DNA of 64,000 nt from Phoronis australis (lineage: Eukaryota > Phoronida > Phoronidae): contig NMRA01000006.1 of assembly GCA_002633005.1 (NCBI GenBank), positions 1,043,697 through 1,107,696 on the forward strand. The letters are read 5' to 3'. The notes below the pieces were generated by a model. That model searched no databases. It saw only the letters and a program-made list of their open reading frames with translations, and was not told the origin of the DNA. Every line of letters starts with the position of its first letter. The stretch's first letter is position 1. The translations under genes were made by a program, and so were the position numbers. Of the stretch, positions 44,801 through 56,650 are shown in pieces.

Positions 44801-45855
44801 CTCAGAAGGTAGTCAATAATGCTATCAGTGTTATTTGATAAAATCTCACTTTTTTTCGTTTGACACACCTACGTCTCACTATGGCTCCTACAATTTACAA
44901 GTATTGGGAACTTTGCGTCTTAAATTCAGTAAAAGTTCACTGCCCTAAATAATTTGATGGCTTCCTTATTGCCAAATGTCGAGTGATAGACCTCATTAAC
45001 TGAGTAATCGAGGGATTAGTTTTCACATGTTCATTTTTGGACTGAATCCATTTTTGTAGCCCAAACATGGGGATATAATTCAACATAAATATTGTTATTT
45101 TTGTCATTAAACAAACAGGAACTTTTCCAGATACGCTAATATTTGCACGTGAGTAGCCTACAAGAAAATAATTAGGTAATAGAATGAAATGTCGACTATG
45201 CGTGTGCTGCCGGCCGGAGCGTTGTCCTGGCAGAGCTGTTCGTGACGAATGTGTGATGGGCAGCGGAAAGTAAAAAAAAAAAAATTAAAAAAACATTTTG
45301 ATATAAAAATCGCACACAATTGTTTAAATGTACTGAATCTTATAAATAACATATAATTGTAAAGTACGATTGTTTTTTTTTTTGCACTAGCGTGTAGTTG
45401 GTCCCTCTCGGACCACGATTTAATTAACTTTTGCTGATCAGTTTGTGAATATGTTGTATATGTGTGGAAGACAAAAAAACTGTCACTGGATAACGAGATT
45501 CGTGGGTACTTGTAGCAAATCAATAGCAACGCCCCTGGCCAGCAAAAAATACATCGGGCAAAAATGTTCCGTTCAACTCAAATGTCATTGCAGTTGGTGG
45601 AGCGTCATCTTTTGACAGATGAAGAAACTAATGATCCCCACCCTATACCTTAGTATATAATGTTTTCAAACATTAGTGTTATTTCCGATAAATTTCACAA
45701 GTAGCTGATTTATTTATGACAAAATCTATCTTTTTATTGACCAAAAACATTTTGTGGAAATTCATATGCCCTCAATTGAGCAGTTACTTTGAAAATAGAC
45801 GAACGTTGAAAACAAGGTAAATTGACAGCCATATTGGTTTTCAAAACTATTCAAA
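41871..45855. other. Intergenic between the 56-aa ORF and Rab10
   Basis: No supported gene. A short degenerate triplication of CCAGAAACCCTGAGAG-type words lies at 43620-43715. Homopolymer A and T runs are near 45270 and 45372. Confidence 0.45.
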
Positions 45856-45982
45856 ATGGCGAAGAAAACGTACGACTTACTATTCAAGCTATTGTTAATA
45901 GGCGATTCTGGAGTTGGCAAGACATGCTTGTTGTTCAGATTTTCTGACGATGCCTTCAACACAACATTTATCTCCACAATAG
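45856..45982 (+). CDS. Rab10: Rab10 small GTPase, exon 1
   Basis: First exon of a complete six-exon gene (603 coding bases, 200 aa, the same length as human RAB10). It encodes [20 protein letters not shown] then [28 protein letters not shown] (P-loop, about residues 16-23) binds GTP phosphates, and the TFISTIGIDF switch I is the Rab8/10/13 effector region. Rab10 controls exocytic and endocytic recycling traffic, including basolateral sorting, ER morphology and GLUT4 vesicle delivery in vertebrates. The closest alternatives, Rab8 and Rab13, fit less well than the [20 protein letters not shown] start and the overall length. Context of the ATG: CAAAATGG. Donor G|GTATGG. Confidence 0.96.
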
Positions 45983-46860
45983 GTATGGTTTCATCAAAAT
46001 TCTTTGGGTTAATGATTTACGTCAGCAGAATGAAAATCATTGAAATTGAAATCTGACTGTCAAGTTGATGACTCATAACCAACTGATAACAAACAATGTA
46101 TTCCATTGGTGAATCGCAACTCTGTACTGACTGTAGTTACTGCATTTTGCACATCCTACGAATTTGACTTATTTTTGTGTGACCAAATGTTTCTTTTCGA
46201 GAGTGCACTAAAAGTAAAAGTAAAGATTCAATCAATGAATTAAAAACCGGAAGCGATACCTTGAACCGTCTTTCAGTTTCGTAACATCATATAGAACAAG
46301 ATTTCATGGCTGCCTCAGGCGTCAAGACCCCATTGGCTCATGTTATGTGGGATTTTTGTTGGCTGGATTGCTTTGCAGCACATAATTTTCTTAGTTTCAT
46401 ATTTTGAAATCTCAGTTCAAAATACTGAAAGAGAAATAGTCGACACTGACAGTGTCTCTTTTTGTTACAATATTCGATTTCCAAGTCTCCATCCTTCCTG
46501 TCTCTTACGTTGTTTGGTCTTCCTTGTTTTAACCGACTGGTTTGTAGTGTGATAAGTTATGAATTTCCTTTTTGTACTCTCGTGCTTAGTGCTTAAACTA
46601 GTTATCTAGTTGACCCACCAGCACACTACTGCCAGTACTGGCGATCGCCATCTATGGGCACTCAGTAGGATGTTGACTATACTCTTTGGTAATTTTCCAT
46701 GAACCAACGATAATGTTTAAGTGAAAACCATAGAACCCTGCACACTTGCAAGTCAGTGAAGTGTGCAGTTTTTTGATATTGTTTACAATTAGCAGTTGAA
46801 ATTGAGTCCACTTCTTGAACTGGCGCGAATTTTCCTGGCCACGTACTAAAAAAATCCTTA

Positions 46861-47600
46861 GTAATTGTTTACAATATGATGACATTGACCTACACACATG
46901 ATTTTGGTTTTGTTCGATTCCTCGCAACGTTATCTTTCCAAAAATGTACGGAAATTTCTCGTACCCCGTTCCCTTAGTATTTTATCGTGGTCGCACTATT
47001 TCCCGGTACTCGGTAGTCATACTGCCATGTTGAATGGAAGGAGTCACCTGGCAGTCAAAAACTAAACTAATCTACTAACACCTATATTTTGCAGAGCGTC
47101 GCTTTTCATGGGTTCAAACTGTCCGAGACCTGTCAATCCCCGGCGCGAGCTACTGTCCCAAGGGTTCGAATTCGATCCTATAGTGACCTTGGCACGCATC
47201 TGCTAGCCAGATTCCATAAAAACCGGAGGTTGTTTTTGAGGTCCAAATTGGTGAAAAGGGTATCACTTTCAGGGAAAAGTGGTCAAATAATCACAATTTT
47301 TGAAAAAGTTGGGAAAAGGGTGAAATGCTGCCCCTTGTTCCTCCATGTTAAGTCATTAAAACTCGCGGGCAAAGACCATTCAGTGTCGATGATGCTGTTT
47401 CATTCATAAGCAACAGGTGTCGCTTTAATCTTGAGTTGAGCAAACATGGCGGTGTCAATTGGGAAATAATGTGAACAGAAATTCGACGATAGAATACTGA
47501 GGAAGCGTGGTAAGGGGCACATTCATATATTTTTGGAAAGATAACGTTGCGAGGAATCGAATGATGCACAAATCATACGTGTCATATTGTAAACAATTAC
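46861..47600. mobile_element. Terminal-inverted-repeat element in Rab10 intron 1
   Basis: Arms of about 85 bp: GTAATTGTTTACAATATGA and ATTCCTCGCAACGTTATCTT on the left recur as reverse complements at 47525-47600. The interior of about 580 bp has no coding. It looks like a non-autonomous DNA transposon of about 740 bp. Confidence 0.7.
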
Positions 47601-47925
47601 CAAATCCTCATTTTGGTCAACTGATGTGCATAATTTGCATGTTTATGATATAACACTGGATGACTGGAACGCAAGTTTTGTCAACATATCACCTAAGTCG
47701 ATCTAAAATTTATTGGTACGATTGTTCTTATTTGTGCACTCAGGCTTTCAGATTCAGATAAGTCATGTTTTGCCATACGTGGTCTGGTAGACAGTGACTA
47801 CCATCCTAGCTGGCAGTAGAGACGGTGAAGCTCCTATAGGCGCTTCATATACTGGAAGCTTTTTGGCAAATTTTGTCTCATATTGATTAAAATATTAAGG
47901 TCATATTGCTATAAGTACCTTTTCC

Positions 47926-48229
47926 GCAAAGAGGGACACCTTAGGAGGCTGTCTATTTCTTTAATTCCTTCCTACTCGAACAAATACTCCTGTAATCAAA
48001 CTCCCTCCTGCTGTTGCCCAAATCGGCAACTGGCCATTTTAACAACTCGAGTCGTGCGCTCCTATTTTAACGCACCCACCAGGAGCACGCGAATTGTTAA
48101 AATAGCCAGTTACCGATTTGGGGAATTGAAGGTAGGACTGCTTGAAGAAAAAGTTTGGTTACGGGAGTATCTGTTCGAGTTGGAAGGAATTAAAGACATT
48201 GACAGCCTTCTTAGGTGTCCCTCTATGCG
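47926..48229. mobile_element. Foldback (palindromic) element
   Basis: Two arms of about 140 bp, mirror images around a loop of about 17 bases near 48064-48080 (GTGCGCTCCT and AGGAGCACGC pair at the centre). The outer ends CGCAAAGAGGGACACCTTAG and TTAGGTGTCCCTCTATGCG pair. A single related arm lies at 24342-24510. Confidence 0.85.
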
Positions 48230-49550
48230 CACAAGGCACTTGTAGAAACGTTTTTAACTGTTCACCGCAGTGACTAAGCTCAGTCTAAGAGGAATAGGGG
48301 GATACTTTGATGCAATGCTCTATTGTTAACTAGTATGTCCAGGATTCGAGCTCTGGGTGCCTCATATGGGAGTTAATAGCTGCATCCCGTGTGTGTGATT
48401 ATGTGTGCATGTGTATATATGTGTCCTGTGCTACATGTGTTTGGTACAAGGATTGAAAAATTCTGCAACAAATTTCAGATATTCGTGAAATTTGCGTACG
48501 TCTGACATGCATATCCGTAGGATTTTCGCTTAAGTTCGATGCAGAGTTACATGGTAGGATTGTTTTGAGTTCAAACTTTAGTCCGTAAGATAAGCTGGAT
48601 TTCGACTTACTGGGATTTCCTTTGGTCCTGTTGGATCTGACTTTTGCTTTAGTGTATGGAGTATTTGGGAAATGGGGCCTTTTATTTTTCTTTTGTTTAA
48701 TGTTTGTTTAACAAACGTCTTCAGTTTTTTTTTTGGAAAATAGGTGCAAAACACAATAATGCATTGCTTATGGAGGATTTATTCAAATTTTGGGTAGCCC
48801 TCAGCTCCAAGTACTTGTACTAACTTGATTCAAAAAGTAAATTCGAAGAATCATGTTCTAAACGTTGAACTTTAAAATATTCCAACACAATGGCCTGAAG
48901 TGATGGTTCCATTTCACATTTAGCAACATATTCAAGGGAGCTCTAACTTATCAGAAATATGTAACAGACAAATGATTACTTTTCACATAAATGATTTTGC
49001 TGTGTGTTCAAAATTAACTAAAATTGTATTCTCCTTAACTAAAATTGTATTCTCCTTTTGACATACAGATTAAGATGTTATTTTGTCAGGTAACTGTTGC
49101 CTCTGAAGCTTATCATTCAGTCATATGATGGACTTACTTATCATGTCATCATAGTTTAGCCATATCAACTGTGCTGCGATATCACAAATATTAGTTTTAT
49201 CAACAAATTTGCTGTGTAATTCAACTGTCAAATTGTTTAAATATCCTTTACAATGAAATAAATATGATTTTATTTTTAAGTGTGTTTTAATTTTATTTTA
49301 TAGAACTGAGGCCGCTGTGAATATCTTTTATGTTCAGTGTTCAGTTTTAATTTTCTGCTATTTTTAATTATAACATAAGATTATCATTGTTTTGTTGTCT
49401 TGATATAACCAATGGGAGTAATGATTGGTTTACTTTTTACGGGAAAAAAATGAAAGTGATTTTCCTTTCAGATAGAGATCAGAAAATTGCAAACCATAAT
49501 ATTTAACCTTTGCTTCAGACTCTTTATTTATAATTCAAATGTTTTTACAG

Positions 49551-49611
49551 GAATTGACTTCAAAATCAAGACAGTTGAACTAGGAGGGAAGAAAATAAAG
49601 TTACAGATATG
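49551..49611 (+). CDS. Rab10: Rab10 exon 2
   Basis: Encodes (G)IDFKIKTVELGGKKIKLQI plus two bases of Trp. Covers the end of switch I and the interswitch. Sixty-one bases, acceptor TTTTTACAG, donor GTAAGTGG. Confidence 0.95.
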
Positions 49612-51500
49612 GTAAGTGGCATAGGAGTCAACAGATGTATTATAATTGTATATTCAGAGGTGTATTATGTAAACATCTCATATTCAAAGAGGCATTATTT
49701 AGACAGTATATTCAGAGGCGTATTTTAATAATTTATATTCATAAGTGTATTATAACAGTATTCAGAGACAATGACATACTTGCTCATGCAGGGCGAGTTT
49801 TATGGAAATCAGCTATATGCAAATTTATGAACAAGAAAAATATTTATTTGACTTTATTTGATGGCGTTGCTTGATTTTTTTCACCATAAAGTTGATGTTA
49901 GTGTTATGCTCCAAGTCAAAAGATGAACAATTGTCATTAATGAAACTGAAATCAGTGAAATTTATTTTCCTTCTTGCCACTGTCTTGCAAGATCGTTTGA
50001 CCTGCACAGATGTTGACTTGCTTGATCACTCTCACATGTTGTTCTCTAACTTCCCCTGACCTGCCTAAAGGGTCAACTTACATATCCTGGTAAGCTGGTG
50101 ACATAGTTAGCATCTTAAAGTCATCAAATGAGTTAAACAGTCCTGGACCAAGACAAATGTGCTCACAAATTACATCACCTATAACCAGTGGAGATCATGT
50201 TTTATCAGTTTCTTTGCTGTAAAAATCCTCCAGTTTGGGACTTTGAGAAATTATTTTGCTCAAGGTCAGAGCTTGTACCACATTTTATATATATCTATGT
50301 GTTGGCTGTCCCAATTTGAGAACAAAGGTCAACAACAGATCATCCACCTTACCATATTGCCACACCATTAATTCCATGAAGTCTTTGCGGAACTGCACTT
50401 ATAAGCGAAGCTTATTCCAAGCACTTGGGGAAAAAGGCCACAAAAAGGCATCATTTCGGATATAGGCTCATGGGCCTAAAGGTGCGGCAATACGGTAATA
50501 CAAAACTATACAACAAATTTGTTTAAAATATGTCAAGGAACTCCCAAAGATACAGACCCAAATGTAAGAAATTGCCATCATCTTATTCGCTAGGGTTTCA
50601 GCTTGTGAAACTGCTAGCGTTCTTGCCAGGCGTGAACGTAGTAATAGACTTTGCAAATCTTTTGTGCGAAAGAATCTTGAGGCACGCACCATCCGATCGT
50701 ACTGAAGCTAAACCTCACCACCTAAAACACAAGGCCTGCATTCCGTAGACCCCAGAAGCTTGCAAAAACGTATGATATGCAAGTCTGCATGTTGTCACCA
50801 TGCATTACAAGCCAACCATGTAATCACACTAACTTCAATGCATTACAAGCCAACCATGTAATCACACTAACTTTAATTCTGAGCTTCTTGCATCTTCTTG
50901 CCACATCTTTAAGTGTTCAGTGGTATCGGTAATGCCATCCCACAATCCATTAAAAAAATGACGGCAGTGCTGTATAAGAAATCCCGAGTTGTTATGTGCC
51001 ACAGTCATTTTAAAATTGTGTCTTCACTTAACAATGTAATTAATTGTGTCCAGTGATTCGTGTACATTTTTAGGCACAGCATCTTGACGAGGGAGACTTC
51101 AGAAGATTGAAATTACCTTTGGCTCTCATTAGTGGCTATCCACTCACCAGAGCTGAGGCTATGACCAAAGTCTATTTGTCACCAGAAATTTTGTTTCCTC
51201 ATGCCGTTTCACTGTTGTGGATCATTTTCCAGTACCAGAATATGCATCCTCTATAAAATATCCTCTATAAAAGGGACAGATTTTGGATCACCTTTCCCAG
51301 TACCAACACTTAACATTTGCTGTAAAAAGGACATTGTTGAGTCTATCATATAGGCAATGTTTGGTATGTAGGTGTGGAAAATTAAATTTCTGAGGTTGAA
51401 AGGCTCGGTGGCTGATGGCACTGCGTCTATGTTACTATGGAATGACTGTGTTGTTTGTCACTTCATTGAACCTGCACTCAGCTCCACCTGTTGGTTGCAG
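49612..51500 (+). other. Rab10 intron 2
   Basis: Begins GTAAGT, ends GGTTGCAG. Contains a 38-bp direct duplication (ATGCATTACAAGCCAACC then ATGTAATCACACTAACTT) at about 50800-50878. Confidence 0.8.
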
Positions 51501-51639
51501 GGATACAGCTGGGCAGGAGAGGTTCCATACTATCACTACGTCGTACTACCGTGGCGCCATGGGCATCATGTTAGTGTTCGACATTACAAATGCCAAGACA
51601 TTTGAGAATATTTCCAAGTGGTTACGGAACATTGACGAG
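51501..51639 (+). CDS. Rab10: Rab10 exon 3
   Basis: Encodes (W)[19 protein letters not shown] then [20 protein letters not shown] and WLRNIDE. DTAGQE is the G3 motif. The TITTSYY switch II includes the Thr equivalent to human Thr73, the LRRK2 phosphorylation site. Ends in phase 0 at donor GTGACTGC. Confidence 0.96.
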
Positions 51640-52091
51640 GTGACTGCTTAAATAGAACTGTTGGTCAACTGCAAATTTGATCGATTTAATCATGTCTCTT
51701 GTGAACTTTTGTCGAATTTGTGATAAAAATAACTTCTAGTAGAGTGATAGCAGGTAACTTCACCTATTATTTGACAGGCCTAAATTTGAGTGACTAAATT
51801 CGCATTTTCTTATTTTGCTAAGGTTTTGATGGGACTCTCTGGTTAGCCCAATAGACCTAAAATAAAATTCCCTTGAAGTTAGGGTTGAAGGCTGGTATCT
51901 GTATTAGTCCCATTCTTGTAGTCTAGCTTGCCAGTGAATTCATAAAACTATGTCAGTTGCTGTTGTAATAATGATCTAGTCTGCATATTCTTGCACAACT
52001 ATGAAGACATAAAAAACACAATTTGGTGTTTATAGTAATCTTGTCTAAAACTGTATCATTTAATTTTTACAATAATTGTGTTTTCTGGCAG
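51640..52091 (+). other. Rab10 intron 3
   Basis: Begins GTGACTGC, ends TTCTGGCAG. No repeat or other feature recognised. Confidence 0.8.
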
Positions 52092-52181
52092 CATGCCAAC
52101 GAAGACGTCGAGAAGATGATCCTGGGCAACAAATGTGATATGGAGGAGAAACGTCAGGTGGAAAGGCAAAGAGGCGAAAGT
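52092..52181 (+). CDS. Rab10: Rab10 exon 4
   Basis: Encodes [20 protein letters not shown] then [14 protein letters not shown] is the guanine-specificity G4 motif. The donor GTAGGTTGG is followed at once by a G-run of ten, which may act as an intronic splicing enhancer. Confidence 0.93.
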
Positions 52182-53198
52182 GTAGGTTGGGGGGGGGGGT
52201 GTGGCTCATAGGCAGTTTCATTACTCAGTTGGTATGAGAGGATAATCAAGATGCCAAGATGAGGTTGATAGGGGGAAGTATATTGTAGGACGGTTGATCA
52301 CAGAAAATGAGTGCATGAAAGTAATGAGCAAACTTTTGTCGTAATTGGAAATTTGTCATTTTTTTGTGAAAATTTTTCTAGAAATGTAAAGATTCTGATT
52401 TGGATATTGAAGATTTGTCTGGCTGGTTTGACTTGTAAAGATTCTTGAGTTACCAATTCGGCTGTTAAAAATGAGAAATTGATATTTTGTGCATTGCACT
52501 GAAATCTTCATGTTGACAGTAGAGTTAGGGTCACATTTATTTTTTATACCAGTCACTCTTTTACTGTTGAAAGTACAAAAATAACATAAGTCAGTTACCT
52601 GTGGAAATTTCCCTGTCTGTGGAAGTTTTTCAACCTCTGTGAAAGTACAATCCTTTTAAAACACAGCTGTGTTACTATGAACACCATTTTCACAGGCTGT
52701 AATGGTTAGGTACAACAATTTGAAGGAAAATGAAAGTGGAACTGATATCACCAATACTAAAAGTTTGACTCCTATACAAAAATTTGATACTGACACGTTA
52801 CAAATGAGCTGCCATTTTGAGAGCAAATTCTCTTCTAATACTTCAGTGTGACACTTGCTAAAAATTTGATGTCATTCAGCAGTTTCTTGGTGCAAATCTT
52901 TGTCTATCAATTTTGTGTTTGGATTGGAAAAATAACCTTGCTGACATATGTTTGCCGTTCTTCAAAGCATGGTGTACCCAGACGAAGTGGGCTACAGCTT
53001 ATGTTTTGTACTCGCATTTGTTTTTTGACTTTCATTTTTGGGTTGGCATATAACGGCATGTAATTTGCTGTTTGTTATCATTTCGTCTTGCAGTAGTGTG
53101 AAAATGAAACGAGTTGATATCTTCGTCGATCATTTGTGATAAGCGTATAAATTGTAAGTGTACGGTACTGTTACAGTGTCATTGTGTGTTCATTGCAG
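52182..53198 (+). other. Rab10 intron 4
   Basis: G-run at its start, then AT-rich sequence. Ends TTCATTGCAG. Nothing else recognised. Confidence 0.8.
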
Positions 53199-53309
53199 AT
53201 TGCTAAGGAACACGGCATACCTTTCCTAGAAACAAGTGCAAAAGCTAACATTAATGTAGAAAAAGCCTTTCTGGATTTAGCTCAAGCTATTCTTAATAAA
53301 GTGAATAAG
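53199..53309 (+). CDS. Rab10: Rab10 exon 5
   Basis: Encodes [20 protein letters not shown] then [22 protein letters not shown] is the G5 motif. Phase 0 on both sides; donor GTAAGC. Confidence 0.95.
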
Positions 53310-53704
53310 GTAAGCATGAATGTTGGTGTTTTTACTTGTCCTTTCTGGAATTTTTAGTAACCATGTTCAACAAGCCTATTATGAGTGACGGTACAAGTTT
53401 CTCAGCCACTTGAGTTCTGAAGGTTGAATGTGTTGTGAAGGTATTTTAGTTTGAAATTGGCCACAGGATTCTTGGAATCCAGTCAAAGCATTACTGTGAA
53501 TGAGTGAGAATTTACCAAAGTCACCTATTGGTTACAAAATATTCGAGTAGCTTCCTCGGCTTTAGAAATGTTCTCGATCTACCCGAGTTGTCGTTACTGA
53601 GGTTAGTCGCTAGTTGCCCTGTAACACCCACTTAATTGAAAGCAAGTGGAATCTAAGTCATGAAAAGTTAGCTTAGGTCCAGTATGTGGCTCCATCTGTT
53701 GCAG
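53310..53704 (+). other. Rab10 intron 5
   Basis: Begins GTAAGC, ends CTGTTGCAG. Nothing else recognised. Confidence 0.8.
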
Positions 53705-53779
53705 ACTCCTGGGCGAGACGCCAATGAGCAGCGTGGTGTGGACATGAAGCCCGAGGGGAGGAATAAAGGATGTTGCTGA
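53705..53779 (+). CDS. Rab10: Rab10 exon 6 (C-terminus)
   Basis: Encodes TPGRDANEQRGVDMKPEGRN then KGCC and TGA. The final CC is the prenylation motif that anchors Rab proteins in membranes. The hypervariable tail differs from vertebrate Rab10, as expected. Confidence 0.95.
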   Translation, partial: TPGRDANEQRGVDMKPEGRNKGCC

Positions 53780-55380
53780 GGTTATCCGTTCACCTGCAAG
53801 ACTGACAAATCAACCGTGCTAAATGTACATAACGTATATTTATACATATAGTTGTTGGCTGTACCGATTTACTGCCAACTATCCACCACTGTCAGAGACA
53901 AGCGAGATGTATCCAAATGTTAATGTCACAGCTACAGTTCACAGACTGTTGTTCCAGATACTCGACTGCACGGGTTTGTATTAGGCCAAGGGCATCGACC
54001 AATAAGAGCCACACTTGAGAGGTCGGAGGTTGTACCGAGTGGAAGTGGTGCTACTGTATTATAGGCATCCTATAATCCTTGTTAGTCATAGTAAAGATTG
54101 GTTGAGTTCACCTATTGTGTTTAAGAACCACACTAACCGCTCCTTTCTTGTTACGTAGGTCACGACATGCCTTTGTTGTTTGCTGCAAATGCAGTGACAT
54201 ATGACGTGTAATTAATACCAATTGACACACTGATCTTGTTAAAGCTAACACTCTCTCTACTCCTGACTTGTCTAAGGAACACAAAGTGATGTCACAGGGA
54301 AAGCCCATGACCAGTTGCGGAGTAGAGGAGGCAACTAACGAGTCTTAATTTCTAACTATAGTAGTTTTCTTCGCCAACAAAGTCCCATATTCCCCGCAAA
54401 TGTCCTGGGTATTAAGTTTTTAGCGTGCCCTCTGCAACAGCGCATTCTCAGTATAGATTGAAGTGCCCCAGATGAACTGGTTTGCTCTGGCTGCATCAAC
54501 TACCCATATCTAGTTTAACACCCTGGTGTCGAGAGTGACAACTTTCTATTCTCACTCTGCGTCATTATGCTGTTACATCTGTAACACGTTTCACACTCAG
54601 CCTTATCTGTTTCTTTTTATTGTTAGTATACTTGTTAGCTATTTCTGTGACTGATTAGTTATTGCACATTGCACCAGTGAATAATTTTTATTTAAAAGCA
54701 ATATTGTAAAGCCTATTTTGAGTATATACCGTATTTATTGTTATTGTTCTTCTGTGTATTACCTAGCATATATTGACGAGGACAAATACACCGTATAAAC
54801 GCTTATCGTTTCTGCCTCAGCTTAATCCTGTTGTAATTTGTCAGAAATTCTGATAGTCCTGACCGGTGAATCCTCCGCCAAATTTATGACTTTTTTCTCA
54901 AAACTAGATATCCTGTTGATACTTTTCTTCGACTTTGGGTGTGTTTGAGAAATGTGCTCTGTTTTGAATTCAAGAGTCTTGGAGTTGTGACCTGTGCCGT
55001 ATTCTGCTGGTGACTGCAACCATGTGCTCTACGTCAATTGCGTACCAACCACATGTTCTAAGTCAATTGCCTACCAACCACATGTTCTAAGTCAATTGCC
55101 TACCAATTTCTCCTATTCTCCAAACCTTGATGAGTTGAAACTGTTATTAGTCTTGATATTATGAGAAGAGGTATACACTTTCGTACAAATTACCTTTTGT
55201 TTACTTTATCAATTTCTTGTTTTATGTGAATGTGTAATTTTGTTTTATGAGGTTGTACTTTTTGTGTGGAGTTTAGACTCGGGTGAAAAATGGTATATTT
55301 TAGGCACAGTCTGGAGTCCACTTCACAAAGCATGTCAGATGGATTGTTAGCGTGATGTCAATAAAATCATTTACCATTTG
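53780..55380 (+). other. Rab10 3' UTR and polyadenylation signal
   Basis: AT-rich with no ORF. A canonical AATAAA lies at 55360-55365, giving a 3' UTR of about 1.6 kb. Includes three 33-bp tandem copies at about 55014-55110 (CAACCACATGTTCTAAGTCA). The exact end is inferred. Confidence 0.55.
55014..55110. repeat. 33-bp tandem triplication in the Rab10 3' UTR
   Basis: Three copies of AACCACATGTTCTAAGTCAA then TTGCCTACC; the first copy carries two changes. Confidence 0.85.
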
Positions 55381-55974
55381 CAATGCGACGCCTGATGACA
55401 GAATGGCATTGTTGTCAATCATAGAACTGTCCTGAAACAGCTCTCAAAATTCTACTTGGTTTAAGTGCAGCTAGTTCAGACCTGTCTGTTTATTAGCTAT
55501 CTCATTTAGAGGGTTATTAAAATAGCCAATGCTTATATTTGTTTATCATGATAAGGGGTTTATTTATGAAATGTCACAATGCAGGCAAATTAGTACTGAA
55601 AAGGGAGTTGTATTATCAGGTAAAATGCTGTTAAATGCCTTCATCAAACAGATGATGTAAGACACCCTGTACCAACAGTTCAGTACTTCAGCTGAAAATT
55701 TCTTAATGATGTGCTGTCAGTAATTAACATGATCTTCCAACTTGTACTGAAAATGTATTATGTATTTCCTGTAGCTAAATTTGTAAAAACGAGATGTACT
55801 AGAAAAAATCTATATGAAACGAAGCATTTTGGTGATGTTTTCCCCATTATACACTGTCACATCCATAAATATGAAGGAGGTATGGAGAGTTCTGGAACAA
55901 ACATCTCTTCTCACAGCTAAAAGAGTGAAGCCATCACATCACTTTTAAATTTGAAAAGTTGATGTTTTTTCTAT

Positions 55975-56650
55975 CCATAATGACCAAAACAATAAATTTT
56001 TATGCGCCCACATACTTATATGTGGATGCATTATGCCGTCATCTCTGTCCGGTGTCCACTGCTCTATCTTCAAAACCCTTGGACATACGTTCATGAAATT
56101 TGGCACATATGTTCCATTCATGAAGGACAGCACGAGCGAACTTTCGGACGAATCTGAGTAAGGTCCTCAACAGATTTTCATAAAATTTTAAATATGTGCA
56201 TCTTTTGGTGTGATAACGCTATCTTCCTGTTTTTGGATGGAATCGAGGTATTTTGCACCACCTAGTGGCCATTTTTGCTGTTTTTGGTGTCCACCTCTGT
56301 ATCAGCCATATCATTTGAAAATCGGCTTTTTTTCTCAGTGTGAAGACGACCTTTGATGATGGTGACTGACTACTGTGGTGCATCCTAGTAGTAGTCTTGT
56401 TTTGCGCCCATAGTTGTATCTCTTAAACCCACTGCAGGATCTTTACTAAATTTAGTAAGTGTATTTATTTGAAGATAACAACAGACGACGACAGACACTG
56501 TGCCCACTAGTGGCAATTTCATTTTATTCTGTTTTCCTTTGTCACTCTGAAGTTCCTCGACAGATTTTTATGAAATATGGCATTTTCCTGTGTTTGGATG
56601 GATTGTATGTTTTTGCAGCTGTAGGATGTTGTAAGAGGGGAACCGGGTAA
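55975..56650. repeat. Dispersed element, copy R4 (inverted, partial)
   Basis: Starts TATGCGCCCACATACTTATA then GCATTATGCCGTCATCTCTG, the inverted right end of R1. Continues with inverted subunits (CACCTAGTGGCCATTTTTGC, CCACTAGTGGCAATTT). The left end is missing. Confidence 0.7.

Larger units (their letters stand above)
45983..49550 (+). other. Rab10 intron 1
   Basis: A 3.6-kb intron beginning GTATGG and ending TTTTTACAG. It holds the inverted-repeat elements at 46861-47600 and 47926-48229. A B-box-like GGTTCGAATTCGATCC lies near 47143 and another at 48334, without full tRNA structure. Confidence 0.8.

Noticed and set aside
47089-47409. 106-codon frame inside Rab10 intron 1
   Set aside because: It lies within the TIR element, has no known motif, and starts at an acceptor-like site without a partner exon.
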